DNA of 64,000 bases from Plasmopara viticola (taxonomy: Eukaryota > Oomycota > Peronosporomycetes > Peronosporales > Peronosporaceae). The notes beneath the pieces are model-generated. The model was not told the origin of the DNA and did not search any database. It saw only the letters and a list, made by a program, of their open reading frames with translations. The stretch spans positions 682,001 through 746,000 of the forward strand of contig MBPM02000012.1 in NCBI GenBank assembly GCA_001695595.3, in the 5' to 3' direction. Below, in pieces: positions 13,171 through 23,808 of this stretch (positions are counted from its first letter, which is position 1; the number at the start of each line of letters is the position of its first letter). Both the position numbers and the translations under genes were made by a program.

Positions 13171-13262
13171 TTTGCATACGTAAAACACTCTTCGGCATAA
13201 AAATTACTTTGAAATTCCTGTCAAAGTAATTTTTATGCCGAAGAGTGCTCTAAGTATGCAAA
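13171..13262. repeat. long inverted repeat, 27 bp perfect core arms plus 9 bp outer arms
   Basis: Bases 13186–13212 are the exact reverse complement of 13221–13247, with the 8 bp loop AATTCCTG. Outside small unpaired bulges, TTTGCATAC (13171–13179) pairs with GTATGCAAA (13254–13262). Total folded length is about 92 bp. It resembles a miniature foldback element or a small structured RNA locus. No target-site duplication could be assigned. Confidence 0.85.
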
Positions 13263-14640
13263 AGAGCCTCTTTCAAAGCACAGGTAACCACTCCTTTGAA
13301 GTATAGAGAGCAACATATTTCTGTATGACATGGAGATTGGTAAAGGAACATAGCAAAATCCTGAAGCCTCTGCGTCTTGTTTCTCTTTCTTCTCCAAAGC
13401 ACTAGAATTGTTGTCGCTAAGCTCAATTTGTGAATGCCCTGAGGCCACTCGTGTTTGTGGCTCGTATGTTATAAGCTAAGGATGTATATCTTTTACGGCT
13501 TTTTTAGATACCAATGTGTTGTGGAGGTTTAAGTGCTTATAAGTGATACATTGACGTAACTGAATTTGAAGGCTGCAGCTTTTATAAAATGGATTGTCAG
13601 GGGGTTTAAACGACCTCGAACCTTATTTTGCTTATAATAAGAGCTTGGTTATATCAGGATTTCTCGCACATACGACAGCAAAGAGGCACTACCTTAGGTT
13701 GTAATCCTTTACCTTCAGCTTAAGCAAGGATTTAACTCCGAATGTACAGCATCGCAAGCAGCCTAGCAGCTTAGTGTTGAGCTGAGCGTGTTTTCAAAAT
13801 TTAAAAGAAGATATAAAGGTGCTTATTTAATATTTATTATTTTTTAAGATGTTCGACCAGTGGAGCTTGTTTATATTCCGACCTAGATATTGCTTCTGTC
13901 TCTATTTGCTTGACTGAACAGGACTCACATTAAAATGAAGGACTCTTTCGCCTTACACCTCTGCAATCTATCACATTGTCATCGTCTGGACATTCTGCAG
14001 GCAACATAGCACCGTATAAAATTTACCTGTCTCCCTTTCTTCAAAGGAGGTCCTCATATTTGCAGCAACGGCAAAGATGGAAGCCACAATAAATTGTCAC
14101 AGCTGAAATGGCAAAGGCCAATTCTTCAAAAGCCAGACCGGACTGAAGAAGTGCAAACGTCTTGCGGACACCTGGCTTTCAAAGGGACCTGTCCTTGTGC
14201 AGTTACGAAGCAGACGGGAAAGAATGGTCTTGCTGATACAAAAAAGTGTTTTTGAAATAAAGCAAGTTGTGCCACACTGACATACTGGATGTAAATACAT
14301 TGACGTTTAATTGGCTGTATAGAAACAAATACTTTTTTTAAATGTCGAGATTGAGAAGTCAGATGTAGATGAGCAACAACACTTTTGCACAAGGCCCCAG
14401 CCAGGGTATACGGCTGTGGTGTACTAGAGCATCGGACACCACGAATTTGTGATCGCGCCAGAGCCAGCACGTGAATTTTGCGATACAAATACTTGGCGTT
14501 GCAGAATGTACAGTCAGCAGCTGGTTTCCCCGCAGCTTGCCATCACCATTAGAAACTTCTTTCAATCATCCGAAGTCGTGATTTCAACGAGCTGTATCTC
14601 CTCGCCCTGCTCTACAGACTGCCCCACCATTGCACATTTT
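13263..14640. other. intergenic DNA, probably including the lost 5' part of the 15 kb START–FYVE paralogue
   Basis: No intact gene is present. The plus strand just upstream of the paralogue should contain its START domain. I see only possible fragments (for example FQRDLSLCSYEADGKEW near 14180) and none is convincing. The minus-strand ORFs of up to 120 codons at 14097–14488 have no recognised domain. Confidence 0.4.
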
Positions 14641-14684
14641 GATACCAGTCAGTCACTTTCTCGCAAAAGCGACCCATTGTCATA

Positions 14685-15934
14685 ATGGTTAATTGTCCAA
14701 GTGCCTCTAGAAGCTCCGTGAACGAGGCGAGTTGCCGGTACTGCAGCACAGTACGTAATTGCTACCATGGAACATATTATAACTATATAATCAAACGAGA
14801 TGTGTGTGGTCAACACAGCAAGTCCGCAACGGCGCCGCAACTCGCAAACACTCTGACCGTCAACGCGTGTGTCTTCTGTGCACTCGTCTGTACCCTCAGT
14901 CTCGTGACCTACGCTTTTCGTCCCGTAAAGGTCTTCCAAGTCGCAATTTATGCTTAAAGTCAGCACCCTGGAGACCACCCACGGATTCCTTCTCGAATAT
15001 AACGAGAGACTTTGGTGGAAGAGATATTCGAGCAAGCACAGAGGTGATGTCTACAGATCAAGACGTAGAGCTCACAATTGCCCAATGTGGACCTTCAACG
15101 AGGCGTTCAAAGCAAGTAGAATCTGAGCAGACAAGAGCAACTTATCGCCCACTTCGAGCCAATGCTACGGAATCGCAAGCTAGAAGAGGTCACTATGCCA
15201 CAAGGCCACTTGCGGCTGTAGACTTGAGTGATTCGCCAAGAATTACGGCAGAAATGACCGTTTGCAGTGCCACATCAACCGAACCGAAGGACACAAAACT
15301 CTGTGTGCCAAGTCAGTCAAAGCTTGACACCTCGGACAAGTCAAAAGAGCCAAGGTGCTCACGTTCAGATCCGAGACATCAGTCTAGAGCAAAGGAATGT
15401 ACGCTGACTATGCGGAAACATCGCGCACACTCAGCATCTTTGATTCCAATTCAGGTCGAACATATCGCTGGAACCGACACCACCTTCTCATCTGGTGAGC
15501 TTAAGTTGCAGCGTGACCATCAAAACTTGTATACGACATCGACTGTCGTATCACGGGGACGGAGCCAAAGTGCTGGCAAGCCCGTGAAGTCTAGTGTTGC
15601 GACGATCGATATGTACCTATCCACTACGGACCGGCGACCGCGACAAGGTCAGCACGCGAGGACAAACGCTGGTACTCGAAAAGTTAAGACTTTATGGCAT
15701 GGAAAGCATAACGTGGAGGAAGAACAGAAGGAGTCTCAATTTCTTAATCCGAAGGTTCCATTTCAACGAAAGACAAACGCGCAGCTCATCGATTTTTACT
15801 TGTCAACGTTCGACCTGAAGCCTCCAACACACACGGCCAAAACGACAAGAAGTGAGCATACAACTACAACGTACTCGAAAGACGAACCGTGCGACTTGGC
15901 GTATTTAGACGAATTCAAGTCTTATACGCTCTAA
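14685..15934 (+). pseudogene. START–FYVE paralogue, zinc finger and C-terminal tail only, frame-broken
   Basis: A frame open from about 14801 to the stop at 15934 encodes a Ser/Thr/Lys/Arg-rich tail ending YSKDEPCDLAYLDEFKSYTL. The tail of the START–FYVE protein at 25.4 kb ends YSKQYPCDLSYLASFK, so the two are related. Just upstream, in another frame, 14733–14750 encodes CRYCST followed directly by GTACGT. The paralogue at 26.4 kb has CVMCGS followed by the same GTACGT donor. Cysteine spacing also agrees: a Cys 13 residues before CRYC, and 23 residues between the Cys at 14801 and the final CLLC pair. The likely acceptor (ending at 14799) does not keep the frame, the first zinc-ligand pair has Met for Cys, and one later ligand reads Ser. 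No START domain is found upstream. I read this as a decaying paralogue, although the long open tail means a recent loss or a sequencing indel is possible. Confidence 0.65.
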
Positions 15935-16059
15935 CTTCTTGGACATACTAACCAAACACTAAAGTTGATAGACTGCAGCAATACTTATCACTGCTTACTT
16001 TTACACAACAGTAAAACCTGCTCTAAATCGAAATTTTCGCTTCGGAAAAAATTTACCTT

Positions 16060-17550
16060 TTTCCATACTAAATGGAAAAAAACTCTTTCAAAGCCAAAAA
16101 TAATGGAAAGAAAAAAATATACCTATCAATAAATATATTTCTAACAATGGCAAAAATATACATGTAAATAATGAAAAATAGAGAAAATATACCCTTAGAT
16201 TGTAATTTTACCGCATACAATTGCGGGTAGCAATTGGTTATATGCAAGGATTTCATGCGTTTGCTCCATATGCATAATGTGGCATGGCTTTGGATGGCAT
16301 TTTTATCAAAAATAAAGTTGGAGATGTGCTGTTGATGGCGTGTTTTAAAAATGTTCACAATGAAAGTCAAGTTGTTGCAGTCGCATTCGCCACCAGTGAG
16401 ACTAGAGCAAATTGGGCGTGGTTCATTAAGTTCCTGTTCCAGCATTAACCTGTACTTCCAGCTTCATAATATTTGATCGTGACAAGGGATTAGTGCCAGC
16501 AATGAAAGAAGGTGGCAGATAGATACCACATTTCATTTGCTTACGTCACCTTATCGAGAACTTCAAACTCGGATTTAAAAACAAGACATTGAAGGAATGT
16601 TCAGGGGGCTAAGCACGTGCACTGACAAGGCAATCGTACGAGGCCAAAGAATAAGATCTAATGAAGTTAAATCGCGAGGCAGTTAAATGGTTGGCTCTGG
16701 ATATTGGTCCATTGCCCATAGTCGATGCTCACGATATGGAGTGCTTACTTCCAATAACGTCGAATACATAAAACAACGTGCTAAAACATCCGCGAAATGC
16801 CGATCTTGGATTGTATGATGGTAACGAAACGCTATGTCGGTACGAAGTGGCTGAAATTTGCTGGACAGACCAAATAATTGGGGTGATTACGTCTTATGCT
16901 GCCAGTTGCATCACTTCAATGTTAAGAATGTGCTAGGAAACAATTTAAGTATGTCCAACTTCAACTACATCGTTTGTTGTGCCAATTTGAATTATAAGAA
17001 ACAAGCCAATGGAGTGTGCTGTTGAGGTAACCAGTACCAGTGGTACCTACACGTGCGGTTATGTGAAGAATATTAATGCTCCATGTCGACACCTCATTAG
17101 AGCATTCATGTTTCAAATCAGCTGTCACGTGCATAATTGCTTAAACGGGATATGTGGCCAACCATAATGCATCTTCTTGCCTACGATTAAGCTCTCGAAG
17201 TAAAGCCATTTGTGGCAAAAAGTGAACTGGTACAGTTTGAGCATCTTCTACCGTATCCTTCCAAACGAAAAGGTCGACCCAAAAAGAAGCGAATTAGATC
17301 ACAGCATGCTACATTAGGAGTTGACGCGCCAAAAAGTGTTTATCGATGCGGCAGCTGTGGTCAAGTGAGAGTTGATGCACCAGTAATGCGCAGCATTAAA
17401 GTATAAGCTCTTTGGTGAGTTAGGTGTATTTTTGTGTTTTATATTTTTTTAATACTTTACTTCATAGGTAGATTTGTTTCATTTTGGTAGAAAAGTTGTG
17501 TTTCAAGATAGATTTTTTCTATTTCTACATATGTTTTCCATTTAATTTTA
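16060..17550 (+). mobile_element. MULE (Mutator-like) transposase remnant, copy A
   Basis: The plus strand encodes FHAFAPYA, GMALDGIFIKNK and WAWFIKFLFQ around 16250–16440, which are the DDE-core landmarks of MULE transposases. A SWIM-type zinc finger (YTCGYVKNINAPCRH) follows near 17050–17095. The C-terminal basic tail KRKGRPKKKRIRSQ and the CGSCGQVR knuckle lie in 17212–17406. Frameshifts and stops interrupt it, and the first cysteine of the SWIM CxC pair is lost. Nucleotide similarity to copy B (39.3–40.8 kb) runs the whole length. Both flanks carry a TAAATGGAAAA-like sequence in inverted orientation, which may mark terminal repeats. Confidence 0.85.
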
Positions 17551-17559
17551 AAATTTTCA

Positions 17560-18480
17560 TTCTCCCTTTTTGCTTCCGTTAGCGAAAATTCGTAGTGGTA
17601 TTAATTTGATGTGGCAGATGCCGTCTGAGAATGTTAAATTAAGAGTGTACACGCAACTTGCGCGTAAAGTAATCCCTGTTTAACTTGATACGGGTCTATT
17701 CTTCTGTCCAGCGATTCCGCCCACCCTGTCATCACTTTCTTCCATGCTTTGTGACCCCATATATGTTCTATCAAGCTCAAGTTTTCGAGCCATTGGTCAG
17801 CTCCAAAGAGACTTCGTCCCGCTCATCCGTATCATGCTCCTGTGTGACGCTGGAGCAGGCTTTGATGTCGGTAAAGCGTTTCACTTTCTCCCTAAGGGCG
17901 TCCTATTAGTATTGGTGGAGATAAGCAAGGTCGCTATCGAACCGCTGCACGCGTAGTGTATCTTAGATGGCTCTACATAATTACGTAATGATGAGCGATT
18001 AGGGGCCGATAAGGAAACCCGTTTTCTATGCTTGAAGTCTACCGACAAATGCATTTACTGTTGTCTATAAAATTTAACTGTACTCGCGCTTCTTTGGACC
18101 TTTGGGAACATAGCGGAAAGAGGATTAGCGTGTGCGCTTAACACCCTTTGAAATATGCGAACCGACCCAGTGTTTCGTATATGCCCGGTCCAGGTAATCA
18201 TAGAAGCATTGGCACCGAGTCATTTGAAGACAGTCTAGCCGAACAGCGATTCTAAGGACTGCGAGTTCCATGGTGGAAGCGGTCCTTGGTCACGCTGTTT
18301 TCATCATGGCGTTCGTCACTCGCTCCATCCTGTGCATTCTAGCTTCCAGCACCATGTCCGAAAACAATTTCTCAGATCCGGGCAAAACGCTCACCAAGAA
18401 GCACAACAGACTCAAGCCGCGTATTGTCAATGACCTGCTGTTCTTGCGCTAATGCATCATTTATTAACGCTTGATTTATT
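17560..18480. other. intergenic DNA, no gene recognised
   Basis: Two overlapping plus frames at 17685–17956 (about 70 codons each) and short minus frames occur. None carries a motif I can name. Confidence 0.45.
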
Positions 18481-18504
18481 AAAGGTGCTTTCAATCATAC
18501 TTAT

Positions 18505-18640
18505 TTTCATGCTGGCGGCTGGGTATGTGTGGGTAATGCCAAATGGGGGTGGGAATAAGTGGGCATGCGTGGTCGCGAAATGAATGTGGGTGGGCATTGG
18601 TGGGCGAAGCCCGCGCGTGGCGTGGGTAATGTTGGGTTTC
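18505..18640. repeat. G/T-rich GGGTGGG/GGGTAT low-complexity tract
   Basis: The plus strand is a run of GTGGG and GGGTA words, including GTGGGCATGCGTGG and GTGGCGTGGGTAA. The minus strand of 25150–25285 is rich in the same words and also contains GTGGCGTGGGTAA. The two tracts are therefore in inverted orientation on either side of the hAT remnant. They could be the subterminal repeats of one old hAT element or of two. G-quadruplex formation is plausible. Confidence 0.6.
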
Positions 18641-18929
18641 AACGCAAAAAATGGTGCAGGAATCTATCCAATAAAGAATGAATGAGTGTTATTTATCGAT
18701 CTTGACGATACCAAATAGGCAGCAAAGAAGGCTGCCGGTCGGCCGAGCCAACTTACGATGGCAGAATCTCGTGACGGCTTCCAGTACTAAATTTGTTTTC
18801 TGCGCCTGCGAAGGCGACACCATCGCCTGTGCTTTGACGGCGAAATTTGAATAGTTGCCCACCGGGTAGCTGTTTAGGCAAGGAAGATTCCTGATGAGCC
18901 CCTCACTCTACCTAAGCGGAGAACGTGCA

Positions 18930-19170
18930 TCTATTGTTCTTTTTCGCCCGATGGCTCAACCCTAGTGCCAAACACTGTGGCGGAACCGAAAGTAAAAAGC
19001 CGTTGAGCGTTATGTCGGGCGGTTTTCGTTGTGTAGAGAATGATTTGCCACGACAACTTGCGCTCAAACGTCCGTGACGAAGCATCGACAATAGTCGCAT
19101 GTGCTATGTCAGCGTTAAGAAAGACTATCATAAGAACAGGCTTTAATATTACGCTGCTCGTCATGATACA
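18930..19170 (+). repeat. member of a dispersed repeat also present at 30.65–30.9 kb
   Basis: The minus strand here shares GCTGACATAGCA(C/A)ATGC and flanking words with the plus strand of 30650–30880. In the opposite reading both encode a piece with SPDG/SPSG and AMSAL (plus here, minus at 30.7 kb). The pieces look like diverged copies of one coding transposon of a family I cannot name. Confidence 0.5.
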
Positions 19171-19292
19171 TCCAGGCAAATTTGAACGAAACTAAGCTGA
19201 TTAATACAGTAGACCCCTTTCCAGATAAAGCACCTCTAATTGAGGCGGGACTTGCTGGGGACAAATTTGTCTTATTTCTTACGTGCACGATT

Positions 19293-19763
19293 ATGTTGGC
19301 ATTGATCGCGCTCTTAAATGCAGCAAGTGAGTCCGCGGTCCACGTGCATTTATCCATATTTATAAACGACGTCTGGAATATTCGAACAAGGATGCGACAA
19401 GGTATTGGTCGGAATTACAACCCACCATCGATCCCCATACTTCTTCGCGGCAAAAGGTACAGATTTGACAGCGATATGATATTTATACTGACGCAACAAC
19501 AATTAAGTGATAGACAGCGCAAGTTGCCGATCAAAGCTAATCAGCGCGGCAGTACAAGCGTCCTAGCTCTCCAAAAATACGCAAAGGAGGTACTTAATAA
19601 TTTTGTGGTGCTCAGAAATAGGCTCATCGCGTTGAAGAGGACACTGGAGCGGCCGAAGCGACGAACGCTAGTCGGACCTTATGATAGTGGATCGACTTTG
19701 CTAACTGGAACAGTAAGAATTTGGAGAGCCAAGAACAAGACTGACAATGGTTGCAAGGAATGA
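19293..19763 (+). CDS. orphan ORF, unknown protein
   Basis: The frame is open for 193 codons from 19182, but its first in-frame ATG is at 19293, giving 156 residues. From that ATG the N-terminus (MLALIALLNAASES) is hydrophobic and could be a weak signal peptide or membrane anchor. The rest is basic, with segments such as RGKRYRFDSDMIF and NNFVVLRNRLIALKRTLERP. It is the longest ORF in the window outside recognised genes and their antisense shadows, so it may be real. It directly follows the dispersed repeat at 18.93–19.17 kb in the same orientation, so transposon origin is equally possible. No family was recognised and no intron is obvious. Confidence 0.35.
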   Translation: MLALIALLNAASESAVHVHLSIFINDVWNIRTRMRQGIGRNYNPPSIPILLRGKRYRFDSDMIFILTQQQLSDRQRKLPIKANQRGSTSVLALQKYAKEVLNNFVVLRNRLIALKRTLERPKRRTLVGPYDSGSTLLTGTVRIWRAKNKTDNGCKE

Positions 19764-19769
19764 CGATAG

Positions 19770-22260
19770 GCTCGTCGGAAAGAACATTAGCTGTATGTAT
19801 TTTTGGAAGAACTTTTATTTATGGCCGAACAAAAGAGGGTATGTCTGATGCATACAATCTTCAAAATCTTGATTGGTCCAATTTATCCCGGCGTAAGCTC
19901 GCTCGCACCAGATTTCGTAACCGACAAATTTTGTATACATACATTTAACACTGCTTATATCGTCTAATGGTAAGCCTCTCTGCTAATTATTCATCAATTC
20001 CAGTGTTTCACGTACAATCCGGTTAATCGAACCTAGAAGTGGCTGCAGCTGCAAGAAGCTTTTGTGTCGAATCGACCGACGTGCAGAGACTGTGGTGAGT
20101 GTTTGGCTGGATAACATGTAGGACCAGTAAGCATATGGTAAGTTCAGTTCACGCTGGGAGGCAGTGCGGTTAGCTTTTTGAGTGACTCTGTACTAACTAA
20201 GATGCCAAAATTGTACACTGAAAATCGCTGATAACGCCAGTGTCAACACTGACAAATCCGCAGAATTATTTTATCTCTCCTTAAAGAGATACCGTATGCT
20301 GCATTAGTCATTCTCCGACATTTTTATCTGTACGCAGGGGTGCCAGCCAGTTGTAGTGAAGAGCTAAGTCAGACCCGTCGACTCATCATCGACGTTGCAA
20401 TCAGCAAAGCGACATAGTAAATGTATGCATAATAACAGTGAACGCTCTAACAATGCTTTCTCTTTGTCCGTCCTCTTAAGCTTGACACTGTCCAATAGCT
20501 TTATTTTATTCCAGAGGACTGATGTAAATTTATAATTGCTGTCGATACTATCAGCTCGGCCAGCTCGTGGTGACAAAAAAGCACCGCTGACGAAGCGTTC
20601 CGCGGCAATAATTTCTGCAGTGAGATTGCCGTTGCTCTAAAAAAAGTTGAGTTTTAGGCCTCAATTTTCATTCCACAAGAAGCATCAATATGTATTGCAG
20701 ATTGCTATCTGCCCGACTCTAAAATTAATTTAAGTCTCAACACTAATATCTTCTATAGTTTTTGGTATTTTAACTGTGAAGTAAAAACTAGTGGGGTAAA
20801 TATGTTGCACCTGCTATCGCGTTTGGGATGCTTACTGAATCTAAAGGCAGTGCTTCTTAGACCTCATATTGTTTTTGATCAACTTCTCAGTACTACGTAC
20901 TACCCAATTGATGATGTTCAAAACACAACCTGTATTTTGTGCGCAATTAATTAGTGTGACACATACTAGGTTAGCGTGACCCCGTTGCACTCTCTTTACC
21001 AAATTTTGAAAAGTTCTGAATCTATACGAGTAAAAACTTCTATTTAAAAATTTTCTCCAGCAGACGTCACCGTTTCGTGGCTTTGTAGAGGCCTGCGGTC
21101 CGACCGCAAAGCTCATCCTTTAAAGCAGCCTCGAGTCAATCACCTTCTTTGTCGTCCCTATCAAAGCAGGTTCGGGGTCTGATGACGTCAGTATTATTGA
21201 GAAACGAGCCAAGCTCACATTTTCTTAGTACGATGCGATATAAACTTTGGCATTCTGTCTGTGGCCTGCGAAAATACATAACTGACGCCATGTTATTCGA
21301 TAGTGAACCTTCGCTGCTCACAATCAAAGCGCTATCGTTAGCGTGTTCGACAGAGTCTGCTGAAAGCAGAATCGGGCTACCCGCTCAACGCAAAATTGAG
21401 AGCGTCGTCTTGTCTTTCTTCGTGAAGATTTGGAACCGGTTTTTTTGATGAGCATCAACACTTGCACACTTGCGTGCCTAATCAGCAGCTTACCGCTGTC
21501 AAATTCCCTCTGAGAGCGGTCACTCTCTCAGAGTTATAATCTCTTGCTGCGATTTAAGCACAAAACGGTAATGAAGACTTACATCTTCCCCCGTGGGGTA
21601 CCAAGCCCTCATTATCATACCGATTACTTTGACTTGTTCCTGCCATTGCCCCTTCAAAGCTCTTGGGCGAGACGAAGATCCAGTTTGTTAGCCCTATTGC
21701 GAGACGTATGCGGATTGTATGTTCGAGTTAAATGTAGCCTTAGCAGCGGCTTTTACTTTGCTCGGCAACACCTAGGATCCAGACCCAAGTCAGCAAAGCC
21801 TCAGACACCATTTCTCTGGGTACTTTACGACGAGAAACCGCAAATCTCGGCATTTGGAGCAACTTCGTTTGTGGCTGTATTTTTCTTGAAGAGTAATCCA
21901 AATCACCACTCCGAAATTGCTGCCTGCGCTTTAAACAAGGGGGTGCAAGGTGGGCCTATCCGTGACACAATTACCTCGGTAATGTCCTTTTGATGATGTC
22001 ATTCGCCAGCTATTAATATATTCTTAACTTTCTTGCTCCCAGGCCAAAAGGGTTGAAAGCTGATGGAACACGACATTCGCTGCACTGTATATGTGCAAAT
22101 AATTCGCAAGATTCAATTACTTCTTTAGATCCTTTTGGGGTCTTGGCGCAGATCAAGCCAACGGCTTCAACTTTTTAAGGTCTGCTCTCACCCCGTGGCT
22201 ACTTTCGAAGCAGCCGAGGCCCTGAATTCTTTCTGTTGTCAAGGCACATTAGCTGAAGAG
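19770..22260. other. intergenic DNA with unassigned ORFs
   Basis: The most notable frame is 21544–21993 (+, 149 codons, first ATG at 21571, containing PTPFLWVLYDEKP-like aromatic segments). I do not recognise it. Minus frames at 20364–20576 and 20841–21116 are short and uninformative. A 65-codon frame at 19751–19948 overlaps the end of the orphan ORF. Confidence 0.4.
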
Positions 22261-22264
22261 CAAA

Positions 22265-22590
22265 GAAAGCGCAGCTTTCATAGTCGGGTCGCAGAATTTC
22301 TGATGCAGTCAACGAAAAAGCAAATATTTTGGTGCCACATTATATGTGGTAGTCTTCACTCGTGAGACGATTAAGGACTATAAAAAGTTCTTTTGAACGG
22401 TGAGTATGGGAACTCAGCGTAGGAAGGCGGAGCTCTTATAGTGGGGTCGCAGAATTTCCTGATGCAGTCTACCGAACTCGTTTGGCAGCTTGTAAGAGCA
22501 AATAAATTGGTGTCACCTTACCTGTGGTACACTTAATCGTGAGACGCGTAAGGACGATAAAAGGGTCTTCTTAAGAGTGAGTACGAAAGT
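22265..22590. repeat. diverged direct duplication, units of about 140–160 bp
   Basis: Unit 1 (about 22270–22408) and unit 2 (about 22428–22586) share GGGTCGCAGAATTTC, TGATGCAGTC, GAGCAAATA/AAGCAAATA, GTGGTA, CGTGAGACG and GTGAGTA in the same order. Unit 2 has a roughly 15–20 bp insertion. The repeats are old and cover part of two short ORFs (22135–22365 and 22577–22804) whose products I do not recognise. Confidence 0.7.
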
Positions 22591-23672
22591 AAATGAACCT
22601 ACTTTCTCTACTCGTGCCAAGCGACAGTTCGGCGAGATCGATAGCGAAGCGGTAATTTCGGGACGAGCTCGCTTAGCTAGAGACTTGTCCTCATTTACCG
22701 ATAAATTTATGTCGCCCTACAACCTGTGGCTTGCAGCACAATGCTTTTGCAAGTACTGCTTCCGCATCAATCACAAGAGACGTTTGGATGATATCTGCTC
22801 GTGACCTCCGTGCTCTTAGCCTCAGCGACTAAAAGCCTGGTCTATTTAAAGTCGCTGATCATCATGATCAACGATGTCAAAGCAATATTTCCAAGTTGTC
22901 AAACTCCTTTTAAGCTTTTCAGTTGAGCGTGCTCACACGGTTCTAATTAAAATTTTGGCGACGTCATTGTGGAAGTATACTCCTTGCGTGATAGTGGCGC
23001 TTCCCTTTTCATTAATAAAAAGAAGAGTTAACGTTCCAGCGCCAATCGAAGCATTGAAGTGCTCCTCGCTTTATTTCCACTTTAAATCACATTTGATGGA
23101 CACATCTTAAAAGCTAGCGAGCTGTAGTGCCACCACTTTTGATTATATATTCCACCAGTGCCACAGCTCTGCGCAATCGACCTTGTCCAGCTACTTCTAA
23201 GTTTCATGCGCGTGTTTGCTTCGCTTTGCGAGCTAATTACTCTTCTAGTGCCCTTCGAGAAAAAAGTTGTGGCACTCCGTGCACCGAACCACTTCGGAGG
23301 CCAGCTTTTTAATTTCGGTGATCTGGTACTGCCAATACTGCGCGAACTCGATATCGATGCGGCTGTCGTAATTGCTGGCGTCGTTAAGTGCCTCAATGTT
23401 ATGGTTGAATTCGTCATCGTTCATGTCGTACATCGAGTGGTCGTGCATGACAACGCGCACTATCGTGTAGAAATTTTCACTTCTGGCTCGTCATCGTCGA
23501 ACAGTATGCCGAACTTGGCCATGTCCTCCTCGGTCTTCTCCTTAATCGATTCGAACCAGTCCAGTACAACGTCTATCCGGACTAGACGGCGCTTGGCATG
23601 GGCGCCGCATATTCAAGACGCCAAACTTCGCCACCAAGATTGGCTTCAGGATACGCTTGAAGGCGACGAGCG

Positions 23673-23808
23673 AGGTGCTCACTGCCGGCTGGATGCCCGC
23701 GACCTGTTCGTCAATGAGTCGTTCATGACTGGTTGCAGGTGCACACTGCCAACTGGATGCCCGCAACCTGTTCGTCAATGAGTCGTTCATGACCGGTTGC
23801 AGGTGCTC
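23673..23808. repeat. 64 bp tandem duplication inside the hAT remnant
   Basis: Unit 1 is 23673–23736 and unit 2 is 23737–23800, followed by 8 bp of a third. They match at 58–60 of 64 positions, including CCTGTTCGTCAATGAGTCGT. The period is not a multiple of three, so the duplication breaks the reading frame of the transposase. Confidence 0.9.

Noticed and set aside
14649..15035. 128-codon minus ORF opposite the 15 kb START–FYVE paralogue
   Set aside because: The plus strand carries the conserved cysteine spacing and the tail motif, so the minus frame is a shadow.
19955..20035. TATATCGTCTAATGGTAAG resembles the 5' part of tRNA-Asp/Glu
   Set aside because: The only B-box-like sequence nearby is on the other strand and no acceptor stem pairs.
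21480..21540. CTCTGAGAG … CTCTCAGAG short inverted repeat
   Set aside because: Nine-base arms are expected by chance in a window of this size.
23158..23781. 207-codon plus-strand ORF
   Set aside because: It is antisense to the hAT remnant and includes the 64 bp tandem duplication; no protein motif.
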